DNA of 64,000 bases from Anticarsia gemmatalis. Lineage: Eukaryota; Arthropoda; Insecta; Lepidoptera; Erebidae. Position numbers and translations under genes: made by a program. Positions within the stretch are counted from its first letter, which is position 1; every line of letters starts with the position of its first letter. Location: NCBI RefSeq assembly GCF_050436995.1, contig NC_134745.1, forward strand, positions 10,912,001 through 10,976,000, given 5' to 3'. The notes beneath the pieces were generated by a model, which was given only the letters and a program-made list of their open reading frames with translations, had not been told where the DNA came from and did no database searches. Below, piece by piece: positions 25,781 through 38,600 of the stretch.

Positions 25781-28700
25781 ATGGGTGCAAAAAGATATTT
25801 TAAAAATGAATTTCAAACAGAAAAGTTTTTCTTAGAACACGACAATGCGGCTGACTTTTATTTGAGTTGCTGGCAAAGGAATCGTTCTACGCTGCCTCTA
25901 TTGTTTATAAGAACTATACTTTTTGTGGGATGTATTGCTATATGGTGTTCGTCAATGGTGCTGACTGCGCAAATGTTTGATATAGGTCTTTGGTTTATTT
26001 TCCTCACTCACTGGGGACTAATGTTCAATACTGCAGCTACAGGATTTGCGTGGGCGGTGTCTGTGAGAGCATTCATACGAGGACCAATTGGTAAGTAAAC
26101 TTATTTTTTAAATAATCGTAAGTTTAGGATATCAATGTCCATCATGTCCTTAATTTTTCGATAGTTTTTAACTCCTCTGCCTTATTTTCCCTCTTATTTA
26201 AATCAATATGAAAGAAGTGTAATCAGAATAGCGATTGGAAGACATGTGGTGCATTTTGTAGATAGGCATGTCATTTTTGATAATATTGCAACAGTCCTTG
26301 ATTAAAAAGTTAGATCAGATATTCATCAAAATAATCTCTTGCATATACCTACTTCTACCCCTCCAATCACGCTGACTTGTATTCTGTTCTTAATCAAATA
26401 ACAATTATAATATTAGTCATAGACAGGTGGGTGATATCGACAGATTATGAAAATCTACATCCGTATTTGTTACTTTAATAATGTTAAACATAATGTATGC
26501 TTAGAAAAAATCCGAGTTAATTGTGAACCTGCGCTATTTGATGTACCTTTGATGCATAACTAAACAATGATGAATTAAACCGTAATGCAACTATAACAAA
26601 TCAATGCAGTAAGGTATTATATGAGATTCCTAGTACCTAGGTTACTAATAAGTAATTAGGTACATTACATACATACATAATTTCGCCTTCTTCCCATAGG
26701 GGCAGGCAGATACCAGAGAAAAAGAAGTAATAGTATTTAATTCAAGACGCTTTTGAACCTAAAATGTGTGTTTAAATCAATTTCACGTAAAACCTACATT
26801 GTGATGAAAAAATAATATAGGTATCTTAAAACATTCGTTTCCACCAGTTTCTGTGGCGAACACGATTACCTGTAACTAAGCTGATTTTAGCTGATATAGA
26901 GTAATAATCGTGTAAATCTTTAATACATAATCGATAATAATAATATCTAGCGCGGAAATCTGAGTCTCCATTAGAATGCCTAATTTCGTTATCACAGCAA
27001 CAGATAGTGGTTAACTATCGATTAATTCGACGCACCCACATCTAACGTTATCGTTCCTAAACTAACATCGTTATCTACATCAAATCAGATTTAGGGCGAG
27101 TAAATAAATAGGAGAGTAGCTTTGTTACATCCAAAGGTGACAGAGATATATGATATAAACTCCGCTTACTTGTACTGATTTGAAATAGTTTGATTCCTAA
27201 CTAAGCAAAGGTTGCTGGCTGGTTACCATAGTACAAGACTATGGTAACCAAGTAACGGATAAACATCCATACTAATATTATAAATGCGAAAGTAACTCTG
27301 TCTGTCTGTCTGTGTGTCTGCTACTCAATCACGCCTAAACTACTGAACAAATTAGCATGAAATTTGGTATGGAGATATTTTGATATCCGAGAAAGGACAT
27401 AGGCTATATATCATCACGCTACGACCAAAAGAAGCAGAGTACCAGTAATTAATGTTATAAAAACGGGGAAAAATTTCACCCATTCTCTCTTATTGGACGC
27501 AAGCGAAGTTGCGCGGGACAGCTAGTATTTATATACTTCTGAGTACATACTTATAATGGACACATTAACAACCAGGATTGTGAGGTTGTAAAGTCGTAGA
27601 CACTAGAACTTTCTTTTTAAGTAAATTTATCAAAAGAAATAATCTTACATTATCCAAGTGCAGTATCCAAGTAGTTATGCATAAAATATTAGTCAGGCGG
27701 ACTCCTAGTCTCGGTAGTTTACTGTTAATAGAGATGAAAGTAAAACTAAGCTATTACTTTAAACATATTATACTACTAACCAGCCCACGACTACATTCCC
27801 GTGAAAAGGTTCCCCAGGACAGAAAGTATCATATGTGACTATATGTTAATTCAAATTTAATTACAATCTATCCCGTATTGCATGATTAGTGACTAATATT
27901 TTATTCTTAAAGTCAACTCCCGCACTTAGAAGTGCTCTTGTGCCGCAAGGGCTTTATCAAGCATATAAATAACGAACATAAAGTACAACCAGACCCGTAA
28001 CAACTTTTTGTGGATTGCACAAAAAATAATTGGACTATACTACTGCGCCATACAAAAATCTAAAATTTCGCATTTATAATATTAGTTAATTTTTTCATTT
28101 GTCGTATGGTCAGTGGTCAACCTAGTGCCAAAGTTGTTCAAGCCGCCCGAAGGCCTTTGACATGGCTTAACGACTGTTATCTTATTGATAACAACCGGGA
28201 CCGACTTTTCACATGCCCTCCGAAGCACGGAGACGCTCAGTTCAAATACCACTATGCGGCCACCCATCTATGGAATGTCCGCGCCTAGGTTGCTTAACCC
28301 ACTGATCGTTTACCGGCTCGTGAGTGCAACTAGCCACGAGTGCCTAATATTAGTACGATTATACTTTCAGATGCAAGTATAGGACTGCCATGGTACGTGA
28401 AAGCTTACTGGGTGATGTTCAACATGGCGATACCAGTTGCGTTCTTCATAACCTTGTTCTACTGGGCAATGCTCACCGAACTGAGTAAGTCTGATTAAAT
28501 CACTTATAATAATACTTTAAATTACTATTATACGCAATATATAACTCAGATGTGAAGCAATTCTATATAAATGTATGTCATAACTTTGCTTAATGATGGT
28601 TCTGTATGTAGCCAAATTATGGAAAGGTAAAGGGCGCTGTCTATCAATGAGAGAATTGCGTGATTTAAAGTGATGGTCTGATTTTAACTTATTTGCTTCA

Positions 28701-30398
28701 CACAGACCATTACGGTATGGATTATCAAATGTATAGTATCAAAGTACATGCTTAAAGTGCTATAATAGCAGGCTTAGTAACTTCTTCACTATAGTGCTAC
28801 AAATAAGATAATCAGTATCATCTCATAAAATGTACGACCACGAGTTCAAATCTCGGTCGAGAGCAATTTTCTTATCTAGAAGAATCACTTCCTACCCGCA
28901 GGTCAATAGACTGTAATTAATATATATTTAATTATACTGCATTGCAACAATCATTTTTTTTTTACCGTGGACTTCGGTTAAGATTAAACAACCACCTATT
29001 TAAAGGATGAAAATCCTTGGATGATGGAGGATCTATGGATATAAGACATACGCAGGTAAAAATAGTACCAAGTGGCGTTCTCTGGTCTTTACCTACCCCT
29101 TTGGGAATAAGGCGTATTTTTTATCTATGTACTTATGCATTAATATTCCTCTCATATAAAACCAAAAAAATTAACTTATCCTATCACTCATTATAATGAA
29201 CTATCATCTCCAAGAAAATGAAACTTATCATATTGCTCGTTATGATGAATTTCTATGTCATGTTCCAGGTGTGGACTACGCAATGGACCCGGTACTGGAC
29301 GTGTTCATCCACGGCATCAACTCAGTGGTAATGTTTGTGCTGGCGGTGACCGCGCGACATCCCACACGGTTCCTGCACTTCTACTTCTCCATTGGGATCG
29401 GTCTCGTCTACCTCGTTTTCACTCTCATCTTCCACTTCGCTGGTGGCCTGAGCCCGTAAGTAAAAATGCTAAATCTAAATATATATAACTCAACCAACCC
29501 AACCCGCATTTGGCCAGCGTGGTGGACTCAAGGCCAACTCCTTCCACTCGTTTGGGAGGAGACCCTTGCCCTGCAGTGGGACAGTAATGGGTTAAAAAAA
29601 AAAGTGTATATGTATAACTCAAAGGTGACTGACCTGACTGAAATAGTGATCTATAACGCACAGTTCAAACCACGGGACGGATCAGGCTCAAATTTGGCAT
29701 GCAGGTAAATGTTATGACGTAATTATCCGCTAAGAAAACTCTGTCCTAAGACACAAACCACGCAGACGACGTCGTGGACAAAAGCTAGTTTATAGAAAAA
29801 GGTGTAGCTATTGTAGCTGTTCCATATTTTTTATCTAGTCGTATGTTTATAAGAAATAAAATGTATTAAGGTTAGTTGCCCACTACAGAGCAAGACTCTC
29901 CTACTAAAATGAGAAAGAGGTAAGGAGTCTACAACGCTGGCCGAGTGCAGCTTAGGGGCTACTAGGTCAAAATACCAAATCAATATTAAATTCTGTTTAA
30001 AACAGGCTTGTATAGTGTTGTAAGACCATTTTGCGAAATTATCTAGCTTATAATTATAATTAAAATAAGCACGTGAAAAATACAAGCCTGAAAACTGAAA
30101 CGTATTTAAAACCAGCTGTTATAGTCTATCTTCGCAAATATAAAGCTCCGAATAAATGTCATCAAACCTTCTAACAACCAAATCATTTTTCTTTTTCAGA
30201 TTCGGCACATCCTGGATCTACCCAATGTTGGACTGGGACAAGCCTGGCCCGACAATGTTGGTAGTGGTTGGCTCTGCGCTCGGCCTGATCATCATGCACT
30301 GCATCCTCGTAGGCATCACCGCGGGCAGGGACCGCCTTACCAGACGGTTTAGAGACACCAACTCGCTGCCTATCTCCAGCGATGAACGATATAATTAA
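25781..30398 (+). CDS. Rolling stone-like membrane protein (rost copy 3)
   Basis: Four exons: 25781-26090, 28371-28484, 29269-29455 and 30200-30398, total 810 nt, 269 residues. The start ATG is in the strong context AAAAATGG. Order along the protein: cytosolic N-terminus, DFYLSCWQ (residues 25-32), helices near 38-61 and 70-96 with FLTHWG (Thr76), LPWYVKAYW then helix 3 (about 116-138), helix 4 with HGINS (His156), helix 5 ending in GG, IYPMLDWDKPG, helix 6 and a polar tail with several Arg. Six helices are predicted by eye. Intron phases 1, 1 and 2. Role by family: a rost-type multi-pass membrane protein; the Thr and His are in positions reminiscent of the AIG1/ADTRP hydrolases, which is an inference. 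It lies 0.9 kb after copy 2 and 0.7 kb before copy 4. Confidence 0.88.
26658..26730 (+). repeat. Dispersed repeat beginning with (CATA)n, copy 2
   Basis: Repeats the layout seen at 7553: (CATA)n, then TTCTTCCCATAGGGGCAGGC and ACCAGAGA. Shortened relative to copy 1. Confidence 0.4.
27220..27250. repeat. Perfect 13-bp inverted repeat
   Basis: TGGTTACCATAGT (27220-27232) and ACTATGGTAACCA (27238-27250) are exact reverse complements separated by five bases. In the transcript of rost copy 3 this would form a strong short hairpin in intron 1. Confidence 0.6.
27266..27525 (+). mobile_element. Non-autonomous Helitron D
   Basis: Starts TCCATACTAATATTATAAAT, has a short (TCTG)n tract at 27298-27315, and ends with the CGCAA/TTGCG hairpin then CAGCTAG. 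Complete at both ends; 260 bp. Confidence 0.7.
28105..28333. repeat. Dispersed retroposon-like repeat, copy 2
   Basis: Same element and orientation as 9093-9310, and better preserved (for example TTCAAGCCGCCCGAAGGCCT, CCCTCCGAAGCACGGAGACG). Short open frames across it are not genes. Confidence 0.5.
29496..29596 (+). repeat. SINE 3' fragment
   Basis: Matches the body and 3' part of the SINE at 24098-24422 (GGCCAGCGTGGTGGACTCAA, GTGGGACAGTAATGGGTTAA) and ends in an A-rich run. The tRNA-like head is missing, as in a 5'-truncated insertion. Confidence 0.6.
29872..29968 (-). repeat. SINE fragment, reverse orientation, diverged
   Basis: The reverse complement resembles the same SINE body (CACTCGGCCAGCGTTGTAGA...) with many changes. 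It lies 275 bases from the forward fragment at 29496, so the two could pair in the intron. Confidence 0.45.
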
Positions 30399-31070
30399 AC
30401 GAAGAAAAATAGTAAAGAAAATATGAAATGTCATCGCTAGCTTTTGTTAGCGATGTTCTATTTCCTATTCGGTAATAAGCTTTAAGATTATGTTGTAAAT
30501 ATAATAAATATTAGTAAATAATCTTATTATTTTTTTATTTAACCTAACAGTTAAGTTGCTTAGTAGCCGATTTTGCGAAAAAAACGTGTTTTAAATTCAA
30601 AGGTCGATAAAAGCATTGAAAAAGAGGTTTCCTGTAAACTAACGCATAGTCCTTAAGAAAGACGGAACAAGCTTTGAAGGAATTTAATTCCTTGTGAAAT
30701 GAAAATGTTAAACTTTATCGAGAGAACTTTTTGATGCAATAGGCAGAAGTATTTCAGATAAGTTCAAATGGAAAGTACACAGATTTAATAATTGAAATAA
30801 AATTTTATCCCATTTTCAATACCTAACAGGAATACCGTTTATCAAACACACCTTAGTGAATCATTTTGATTCAGAGTTAAGAAGAACATACTGATAACAC
30901 TTACATACTACTCATATAAATGATATACAATACATATTTTGGCACCTCACTGAGATAAAGAATGTGACTCAGTCGATAACCGGCACTACGATATCGATTA
31001 TCAGTTCGTTGTAATCGATAGCGTATAGGTGTGCTACAGTGACAGTAAAGTAACCACAACAACGGTTAAA
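30399..31070 (+). other. Spacer between rost copies 3 and 4
   Basis: 3' UTR of copy 3 to the AATAAA at 30503, then the likely promoter and 5' UTR of copy 4. A TCAGT initiator-like motif at about 30999-31003 lies in a CGAT-rich stretch (ATATCGATTATCAGTTCG), some 70 bases before the start codon. Confidence 0.5.
30503..30508 (+). terminator. Poly(A) signal AATAAA of rost copy 3
   Basis: AATAAA 105 bases after the stop codon, followed by a T-rich run at 30521-30540. Confidence 0.5.
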
Positions 31071-34000
31071 ATGAGTGCTATTAAGAGTTATTTCAAACAA
31101 GAAGTGAAGACGAGCATGCTCTCGTTGGAGCATCCAAAACGAACTGACTTTTATCTTAGTTGTTGGCAAACGACACGCTCGGCCGTTCCAGTTTTGATCT
31201 GGCGGCTAATATTGTTCCTTGCTACTCTAGGTATAGTGTTGGCTTCAGCGATCATTTACATCCTGAATGGTAAATTCGCTTACTGGTTTATTTACCTAAC
31301 GCATTGGGGTCTAACTAGCATACTTCTAACAACTGGATTCGGCGTAGGAGTATCCGCGCGCATCTATTTCTACGGACCTATAAGTAAGTAACTTTGATTT
31401 TTTTAAATTATTTAGCTGAAATTTCATGTCTAGAAAGTATTTCTTACATTACGTAATTAAATTTCATGTAAATTGACAATGGTATTCAATTTCTTTTAAC
31501 TATCTATATAGGTTATCAAAAATTATGATAACAATGTCAATATTTATTTACGTAAAGTGATCATTGGTATATTTCACTAGACGTATAATTGCTATTCATT
31601 TTTTAAGTAATGTAATTATTTTACAATGTGCCTGTTATATTGTTGTTTAAGTTATGATCAGCGTGTGTTTTGCTCGTGGCACTTTACAGGCGCTGAGTTT
31701 AGCCTGCCATGGTATGTGAAGACTTACTGGGTGTTATTCAACATAGCAACACCCGTTGCCTTCTTAATCACGATATTCTACTGGACATTACTCTTCGAAG
31801 GTAAACATAAAGATGTAAATAATGATTATTGTTTCGATAGTAAACATAAAGCGCGCCTACTAGCGTAATAAAAGCCTTATTCAATAAGTATCCAAAATCT
31901 TAAATTTGGTTAATGGTAAACGGATTTGTATTTTTTTCTATAATTATAAAAAAACGTAAGGATTAAAACAGTTATTATAAGAATAATGCCTCTAATGCCA
32001 TTTATAGTGTACCTACGTACCAAACATTGCTTTAGAGACAGGCATAGCATAATATAGCATAGCATACCTATTCTATAAGCATTCAAACTGCCTATATAAG
32101 CATTTACATGTTCAGCGTTTTATAAACAAGTATGTAATAGTAAAACGACAGACGATATAAGTAGGCACAAGCTAATTTTAAAAGTTATAGGTACAATTTA
32201 AGGATAATGTTTCGCATAATAATAATAAACCGTATCAGAAACCTTGTTGGAGACTGTTATCAAGTCGTCCCTTATGGCGTTACTATCAATATATTCCCGT
32301 CCATGACCCTAAAATACTATACGTAGGTACTGTAATATACGCACAATAAAATTATACATTTTACCCGTTAGTAGGAAATTTTGATAGACTGATTGCAAAT
32401 GAAATATTCATGATCTGATTGATATCTTGTTGTAAATGGAACTCTACAAATAAAGAATGACACTGGTCTTTCGCCTGTGCTTTGTCATTAGCTATAGATT
32501 TCCTTGACTGCCTTTCATCATCAATATGATCAATATAAGCAAAAGTCATCCTTATAACGAAAATGACGAACTATAAAAATTTGTTTTCTCAATACTTAAC
32601 TAAAATACTGATACCGTGGGTGATAATTGTTTACCTACAGAGACAGCCACGTACAAACTGATCAAGCAGCTTGGCGAGGAAATATCTTCGGTCTTGCTCC
32701 TTTCAATTCAAAAGAAAAGAGACCTACATAGACACAGATGGTATCAGCTACTACCTATATCTTTATCTTCTTTCTTTTTTTTCCACAGCCGGAATCGAGG
32801 AAGAATTAAACCACGGATTGGACGTGGCCGTGCATGGGCTCAACTCTCTCATAATGCTGTTGCTGCTTCTAAGCAGTTCACAACCCAGCAGACTGCTACA
32901 CATATACCAGCCTATAAACTTCGCACTCGTCTACATGGTATTTGGAGTCATTTACCACTTCGCTGGAGGCACAGACCAGTAAGTCTCATAGTAGAAAAAA
33001 AACTCCAAAGCAAAATATTACTTTAGTATCACACAAACTTGATCAATGTAAACAAATAGATGATTAATCAGGAAAATTAAGGTTTATTTTGTGTTGATCA
33101 TAGGTAGGTACATATGACATCCAAGTTTCGTTATTAACAATGTTAATCTCATTTAAACAGGATGCGAGCCTGCTACAATCGTATGCTCGCATACAAACTG
33201 ACTCTATAATATTACTACTAAATAATATTACTGTTCTACCTTTGTAGAAATCGTCGAAATAAAGATTGTCGTTGATTGACGTTTAGCTTTATGTAAGACC
33301 TACTTTAAATATTGAACCACAAAATCAAACAATGCAAACTTGCTCAGACTTCTAGGAAACTAAGATCGCCTTGACTGAGGAATTTCAAAGATGCCTCCTA
33401 CAGACAATATATTTCTAATAACCATAAACTATAGTTCTTTTGTTATTTTCAAACCTCTTGTATTTATTATCTCTGTTAATGTTATTTATGCAAAAGTTTT
33501 TTGCTTATACATTATCAGGGTTGAATATAAGCCGTATTTCGATATTTGACACGGATACAATTAAAAACCGACCCTCTTATTCATAAACACACTATAAACC
33601 TATTTTAGTTAAAAAGCTACTATAATATGTTAATATGTTTTCACTTTTTCATTTCGCTAAGGAGTGAAAGAAACAAAACACTTTATAAGCCTTTCATAAC
33701 TTCATATATTTTTATGAATAAGAAGGTTAGACTCCAAAACAATCCATTACAAATTATATCTACTTAGTAAAGTTTATAATAAAGGTACAACTGAAGTAAA
33801 ACCTTGTCAGTTCACACGCACAAATGTCAACAACATAAGATTGCGCCCTACTCTTATAACTTAGTCACACAAAGCCGGCTAGTTATGGCTATTTTAGGAA
33901 AACAAGTTACTGAGCTTGAGCGCATCTCACCGCAAGAGTTACACCACAAAGTATGAAGTTTGAAGCCTTATTTATTAGTTTACTTTGAGTTATTGCGTTT

Positions 34001-34255
34001 ATATCAAGACATTATCATATGAGATAACCTAATGGGGTAAGAGTTGTCCTTCCTAATTAGTAATTCGAAAGTTTGTCAAATGTTTAGTGGGCGGATGTCT
34101 GTTACATAACCAACGTAAGATTTGAAGCACCATAGATAGATAAACCTTGTCGTCATAGAAGTAGTCGTAATATAGTAGTATGAATAATAAAAGATTCGTA
34201 AGTCACGGGAAAAAATTAGGCACATCCATACTAATATTATAAATGCGAAAGTAAC

Positions 34256-34294
<39 letters not shown>

Positions 34295-35625
34295 GACTGT
34301 CTGTCTGTCTGTCTGCTACTCAATCACACCTAAACTACTGAACCAATTCGCATGAAATTTGGTATGGAGATATTTTGATACCCGAAAAAGGACATAGGCT
34401 ATATATCATCACGCTACGACCAAAAGGAGCAGAATACCAGTAATTAATGTTACAAAAACGGGGAAAAATTCCACCCATTCTCTCTTATTGGACGCAAGCG
34501 AAGTTGCGCGGGTCAGCTAGTTAATGTATAAAATCGATGTAAGGATGTACTTAAGTAAAAAAAATCTAAAATAAAATGATTTTTACTGTTTTTAAACAAC
34601 GGCATTAGAAACGTTGATAGTCCACGTTTTATTTTTATCTCAGTCATGAGTCTTTGTTCTTTAACTGGTGTGTAATTATTTATCACCGTACATACTTAAA
34701 CTAATTGTTGTCGTAGTAAAGGTGGCAGGTTACAACATAATGCATTGTATGTATGATATGATATTAATTAAACCTTATTTGTATAAGGTCAGGTGAAGAC
34801 GGAAGTCACTTGGGACCTGTGATTTTATTACTGGAACTATAGACCACTTTTCCATTACACCACTTTGATGCTGAGGTGAAATATGCAGTCTTTTGAATGA
34901 ACCAATACATTATCTTTAAATGGTTATATTAATAACACAATTTTAAAAAATCCATGGAAATTGCTTTGTACATTCATAATTTTCATCTACAATTGTATTC
35001 TTCGTCTTGAAAATTCTCGTTACGAAATCCATTTTTATTATCTGCAATGTAGTTAAAATATCTTATTTGACGTCATAAAAACAAAACGTTTATAGCAGTT
35101 TCCAGAAGCGACTGACCATGGAGTGGTAATTCATATAATTGTTAAAGATAACCATCAATTTCATTTTCTTTACAAAAAATATTTATATTTTTTGTTATTA
35201 TTCATCATCTGAATACATTGTTTTTTAAGAATTTAAGATAAAATACATAATAATGTGTGTAAGCACTGTACAAAATATACTTAAATAGAAACATACGTAG
35301 TATTTAAAGCAAGTTGAAGCGATTATACGTAATAGACCTCATACTCTAAGACCTATCAAATACAGCTTTACAGAAATATATGTAACAATAAATATATTTT
35401 CTTTTCAGGAAAGGTAACGCGTACATCTACCCGGTCGTGGACTGGTCGCAGCCGGGCACCACGATACTGGTCGTAGTGATCACCGGGCTGCTTCTGATAT
35501 GCCTACATCTTTTAACGATGGCCTTGTCCGTCGCACGCGATTCACTTTCCAAGCGATGCGTCAACAACTCCGTAATCGTTCATGTTGATGAAGGCATGGC
35601 TTTAAGACAACAAGTATATGCATAA
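31071..35625 (+). CDS. Rolling stone-like membrane protein (rost copy 4)
   Basis: Four exons: 31071-31383, 31690-31800, 32789-32978 and 35409-35625, total 831 nt, 276 residues. The ATG at 31071 follows AAA and gives 19 residues before LEHP. Seen in order: DFYLSCWQ, helix 1, helix 2 with YLTHWG, LPWYVKTYW with helix 3, helix 4 with HGLNS, helix 5 ending YHFAGGTDQ, IYPVVDWSQPG, helix 6 and a C-tail of about 35 residues, longer than in copies 2 and 3. Intron phases 1, 1 and 2. It has the shortest intron 1 of the cluster (306 bases). Exon 1 is closest by eye to that of copy 3, which suggests a recent duplication of that pair. Function by family only. Confidence 0.88.
31384..32788 (+). other. Introns 1 and 2 of rost copy 4
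   Basis: Intron 1 is 31384-31689 and intron 2 is 31801-32788, both phase 1 with GT-AG ends. AT-rich; no repeat or RNA gene recognised. Confidence 0.55.
33572..33726 (-). mobile_element. MITE with CCCTCTTAT terminal repeats, copy 2
   Basis: Reverse-oriented relative of 21480-21621, with the same ends (CCCTCTTATTCATAAA and TTTATGAATAAGAAGG) and matching interior such as GAGTGAAAGAAAC and CTTTATAAGCC. Non-coding. Confidence 0.6.
34225..34520 (+). mobile_element. Non-autonomous Helitron E with (TCTG)n
   Basis: Starts TCCATACTAATATTATAAAT, carries an expanded (TCTG)n microsatellite at 34257-34316 with one interruption, and ends with the CGCAA/TTGCG hairpin then CAGCTAG. Complete. Its body is closest to 27266-27525. 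Confidence 0.72.
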
Positions 35626-38600
35626 GACTTAAATTAAAATTAGCTTTATGTAAATATAGATTTTATAATCCGTAGTTTGCTTGGTAGAGATTTCGATTGT
35701 TAGAATGATAAGTTAACTTTGTATGACGATTATGAATTGACAAAATTATTTACGTAACTGTTTAGAAATGTTGACTTTTATTAGGTTACTACGTAATTGC
35801 GAAGTACAATGTTGCGTAGTGTAGATTTTTGAACGTGAAAAGACAATTATTGCCGGTAATACGAAGGTACAGAGGAGACCTTCGATTCAAAACCGGTTTA
35901 TTTTTTATAAACAAACGGGGTTTTTCCATGTACGTATGGCAATATAACCTAGATAAATAAGGATAAATATTTTCTTAGCAAAAGAAAAATCCCACAGAAA
36001 ATATAATATTTATACAAACAATTGCGTTGGTTTTATTTTCCATAAATATAATCGAAGTGAAAAATGTGGGAAGTACTTATGTTTTTTTCCACTCGGTGGC
36101 TTTATTATTCTTTTATAAATGAAAATTATAATATTTATTTTCCATAACTCAATGATGATAATAATAAAATTGAAAACATACAATTTCATGTGTTTGTTGT
36201 ATTTAATAAAATACATAAGCCTTACGTAGAATTACAATTTTATTGTTGTGTGTTAAAGATTTGCATTAAAATAAATGTAAATAGACGAGAAACCGTGACA
36301 AAGAGATTTTTGCTTTATCAAGCAGCACAACATCACTTTCGAGGCCAGGGCCAGCTGATTATACCTAACGCAAAGGAAATGACACGACAAACGTATTCCA
36401 TGGCATTAAGTCACCGATGTCTGATGAAATTGGTTTTTCTCAGAAAATTGAGGTGTTGGAAAACCATGACGTGTGCACGACTGAGAAAAAAAATCTACAA
36501 AAAACATTCGTTGATAAATTTCCCTTAAAAATAGTTCCTAAAAACCCAGACAATCAAGTGAAACCTATCGTACAAACTTCGTATTGAGTCTGGCAGGGTT
36601 ATTTTTAAGAGGGATTTTCGTAAATAATAGTGATGATATCTTAGATGTACTGCTGTGATCTAGAAACTAAAATCAAAGACACCTGTACTAATAAACATTA
36701 CATTTCAAGAGAATTTGTAAACTTGTTTAATTCCAAGACCCTCTCATTCATCATGCTTCAAACATCTGAATGTTGCAAAATGTTACGACACAATATGTTC
36801 AATAAATACAATATACATATACAGAACTCATTCTTCTGATTAAAATTTAAAAAGATAGGCTTGATGTCCGAATAAACGTCATAATATTGTCAATACTGTG
36901 AACGAGTTGTTTCAGAATAATTTATTTTAAAGTTGTTAGAAGTCCTAGCAATGGAATACGAACAATTCGATATAGATCTGTAAGTATACAGTCATATACC
37001 TATTTATAATTTACGGCTTTCATACTAGATCCGGTCTACTAGAGACCGGAGGGACCTGTGCAAGTAGACCGGAGAGCGTAGATAGAATAGACCCTATGCA
37101 GTTTCCTGAACTGCAGTCTACAGGACATTCGGTCAAAGTACGCAGGCAGACCTGCAGAGGTTGCTTCTCTGGTAGACCGGAGCGTGTGCGGCTGACATGA
37201 GAAAAGTACCAGATAAATAGGGAAAAGGTTGAAAGAATGTAGTTTTTTATGAAATATGTTAAGTCGTCCTTGTTTTTAACTTACTAGTAAAACCTCAGTC
37301 CACTATGTTATCCAAAGTATCGGTATCCACTCTGACCGTTCTAACAAGTTTAACCCATCATCGTTGGTTTACAAACATCCCGCTACTTTCAACGTAGAAC
37401 AATGACTTGCACTGAAAAGATAAATAAGATACATACACGATGAATGTTATACGTGTATGACTGGGTTCTTCAATACGTATTGTGCTATCAAAACACCGTC
37501 TAGTATAGATTACACATGGAACAACACTGCGAGACGACGGCATCAGATCGCAAAAATGTGTTAATTATTTAATAGATATTTATGTATGAATTTGTATGAC
37601 CTTTGAATGAATCATTCAAATAAATCCTTTATGAATTCTTAATAGGTAAGCAGCAATTTTTGAGAATGCATTTGGAAATTACAGTTGTTTTGTTTAATGC
37701 AAAAATAATGCGGTTTTTGTGACATTGAGTCATGTTTCGATAAATTAACTGTTAAGTGGATTTCCTTAGATTTTTGTGGTTGTAAAAATTACAGTGATTT
37801 TGCCACAGAAGATATCAAAAACTTTAAATATCACATAATATAGCCCTATAACAATCTCTTTAGGATAGGCATTTTACTGATAGGTAAACTGTAGTAATAA
37901 CTTTTTATGAATTTATTAGTACCTACACCAAAAAAACAAATATTATTATGTACTTGTACTATACGGAAAGTATTGCTCTCTCGTCACAGACAAACCCAGT
38001 TTGTTAATATGTTTCTCGCTTTTTAATAATTCTACTTACCTAAGTAGGTACTCTTGATTTTTACGACCGTCACGTCACTTAGAAAACTGTAATCACATAA
38101 TCATGGCACCTACTTAATACAAAACTTTATTGCTTTTAGTTAATAACAAATAACCTTAAATTATGAACTAAAATTATACGCGAGCAGGGCCGCATGGGTC
38201 AGCTAGTTAAGAATAAAAAATGACACCAATTAAATTTTCGGGTATAAAAGACTGTTTTCAACTTTAATAACAATTTTCCTTGACCGCGTAACCATGAATG
38301 CGGAAAATATATTTTATAAACTTTCATAACTTCTGTCCGTTTTATTATTACCTTAATTAATCCCTTTAATATAAACAATTAATATGAATAATTTAATAAT
38401 ATAAATTCTTATTGTATCACAATATTTGCTAGAAATGCAACTGCAACAAGCGTCTGCTATAATATTATCATCACGCTATAATATAGCAAGGTTCTTTTCT
38501 GGTTTTGGGCATGGCATTGTCATATATGTATTTAAAGGTTTAAAAGGCTTTATGCAATTCATTATTTACACAAGATTTAAAAGAATCCAGCTAGTAATAG

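Larger units (their letters stand above)
26091..28370 (+). other. Intron 1 of rost copy 3
   Basis: GTAAGT...TTTCAG, phase 1. Holds a (CATA)n-type dispersed repeat (26658-26730), a perfect 13-bp inverted repeat (27220-27250), a complete Helitron (27266-27525) and the second copy of the retroposon-like repeat (28105-28333), which ends less than 40 bases before exon 2. Confidence 0.6.
28485..30199 (+). other. Introns 2 and 3 of rost copy 3
   Basis: Intron 2 (28485-29268, phase 1) has a weak B-box-like stretch near 28846 and a reversed fragment of the (CATA)n-type repeat near 29075-29140. Intron 3 (29456-30199, phase 2) holds two SINE fragments in opposite orientations. Confidence 0.55.
32979..35408 (+). 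other. Intron 3 of rost copy 4
   Basis: GTAAGT...TTTCAG, phase 2. Contains the second CCCTCTTAT-ended MITE (33572-33726, reversed) and a complete Helitron (34225-34520). The remainder is AT-rich without recognised features. Confidence 0.6.

Noticed and set aside
28800..28865. B-box-like GAGTTCAAATCTC, possible tRNA
   Set aside because: No A box at the right distance and no acceptor stem; at most an old SINE remnant.
36190..36528. 112-codon open frame in the spacer between rost copies 4 and 5
   Set aside because: No family feature, no upstream or downstream exon, and composition like the surrounding AT-rich DNA.
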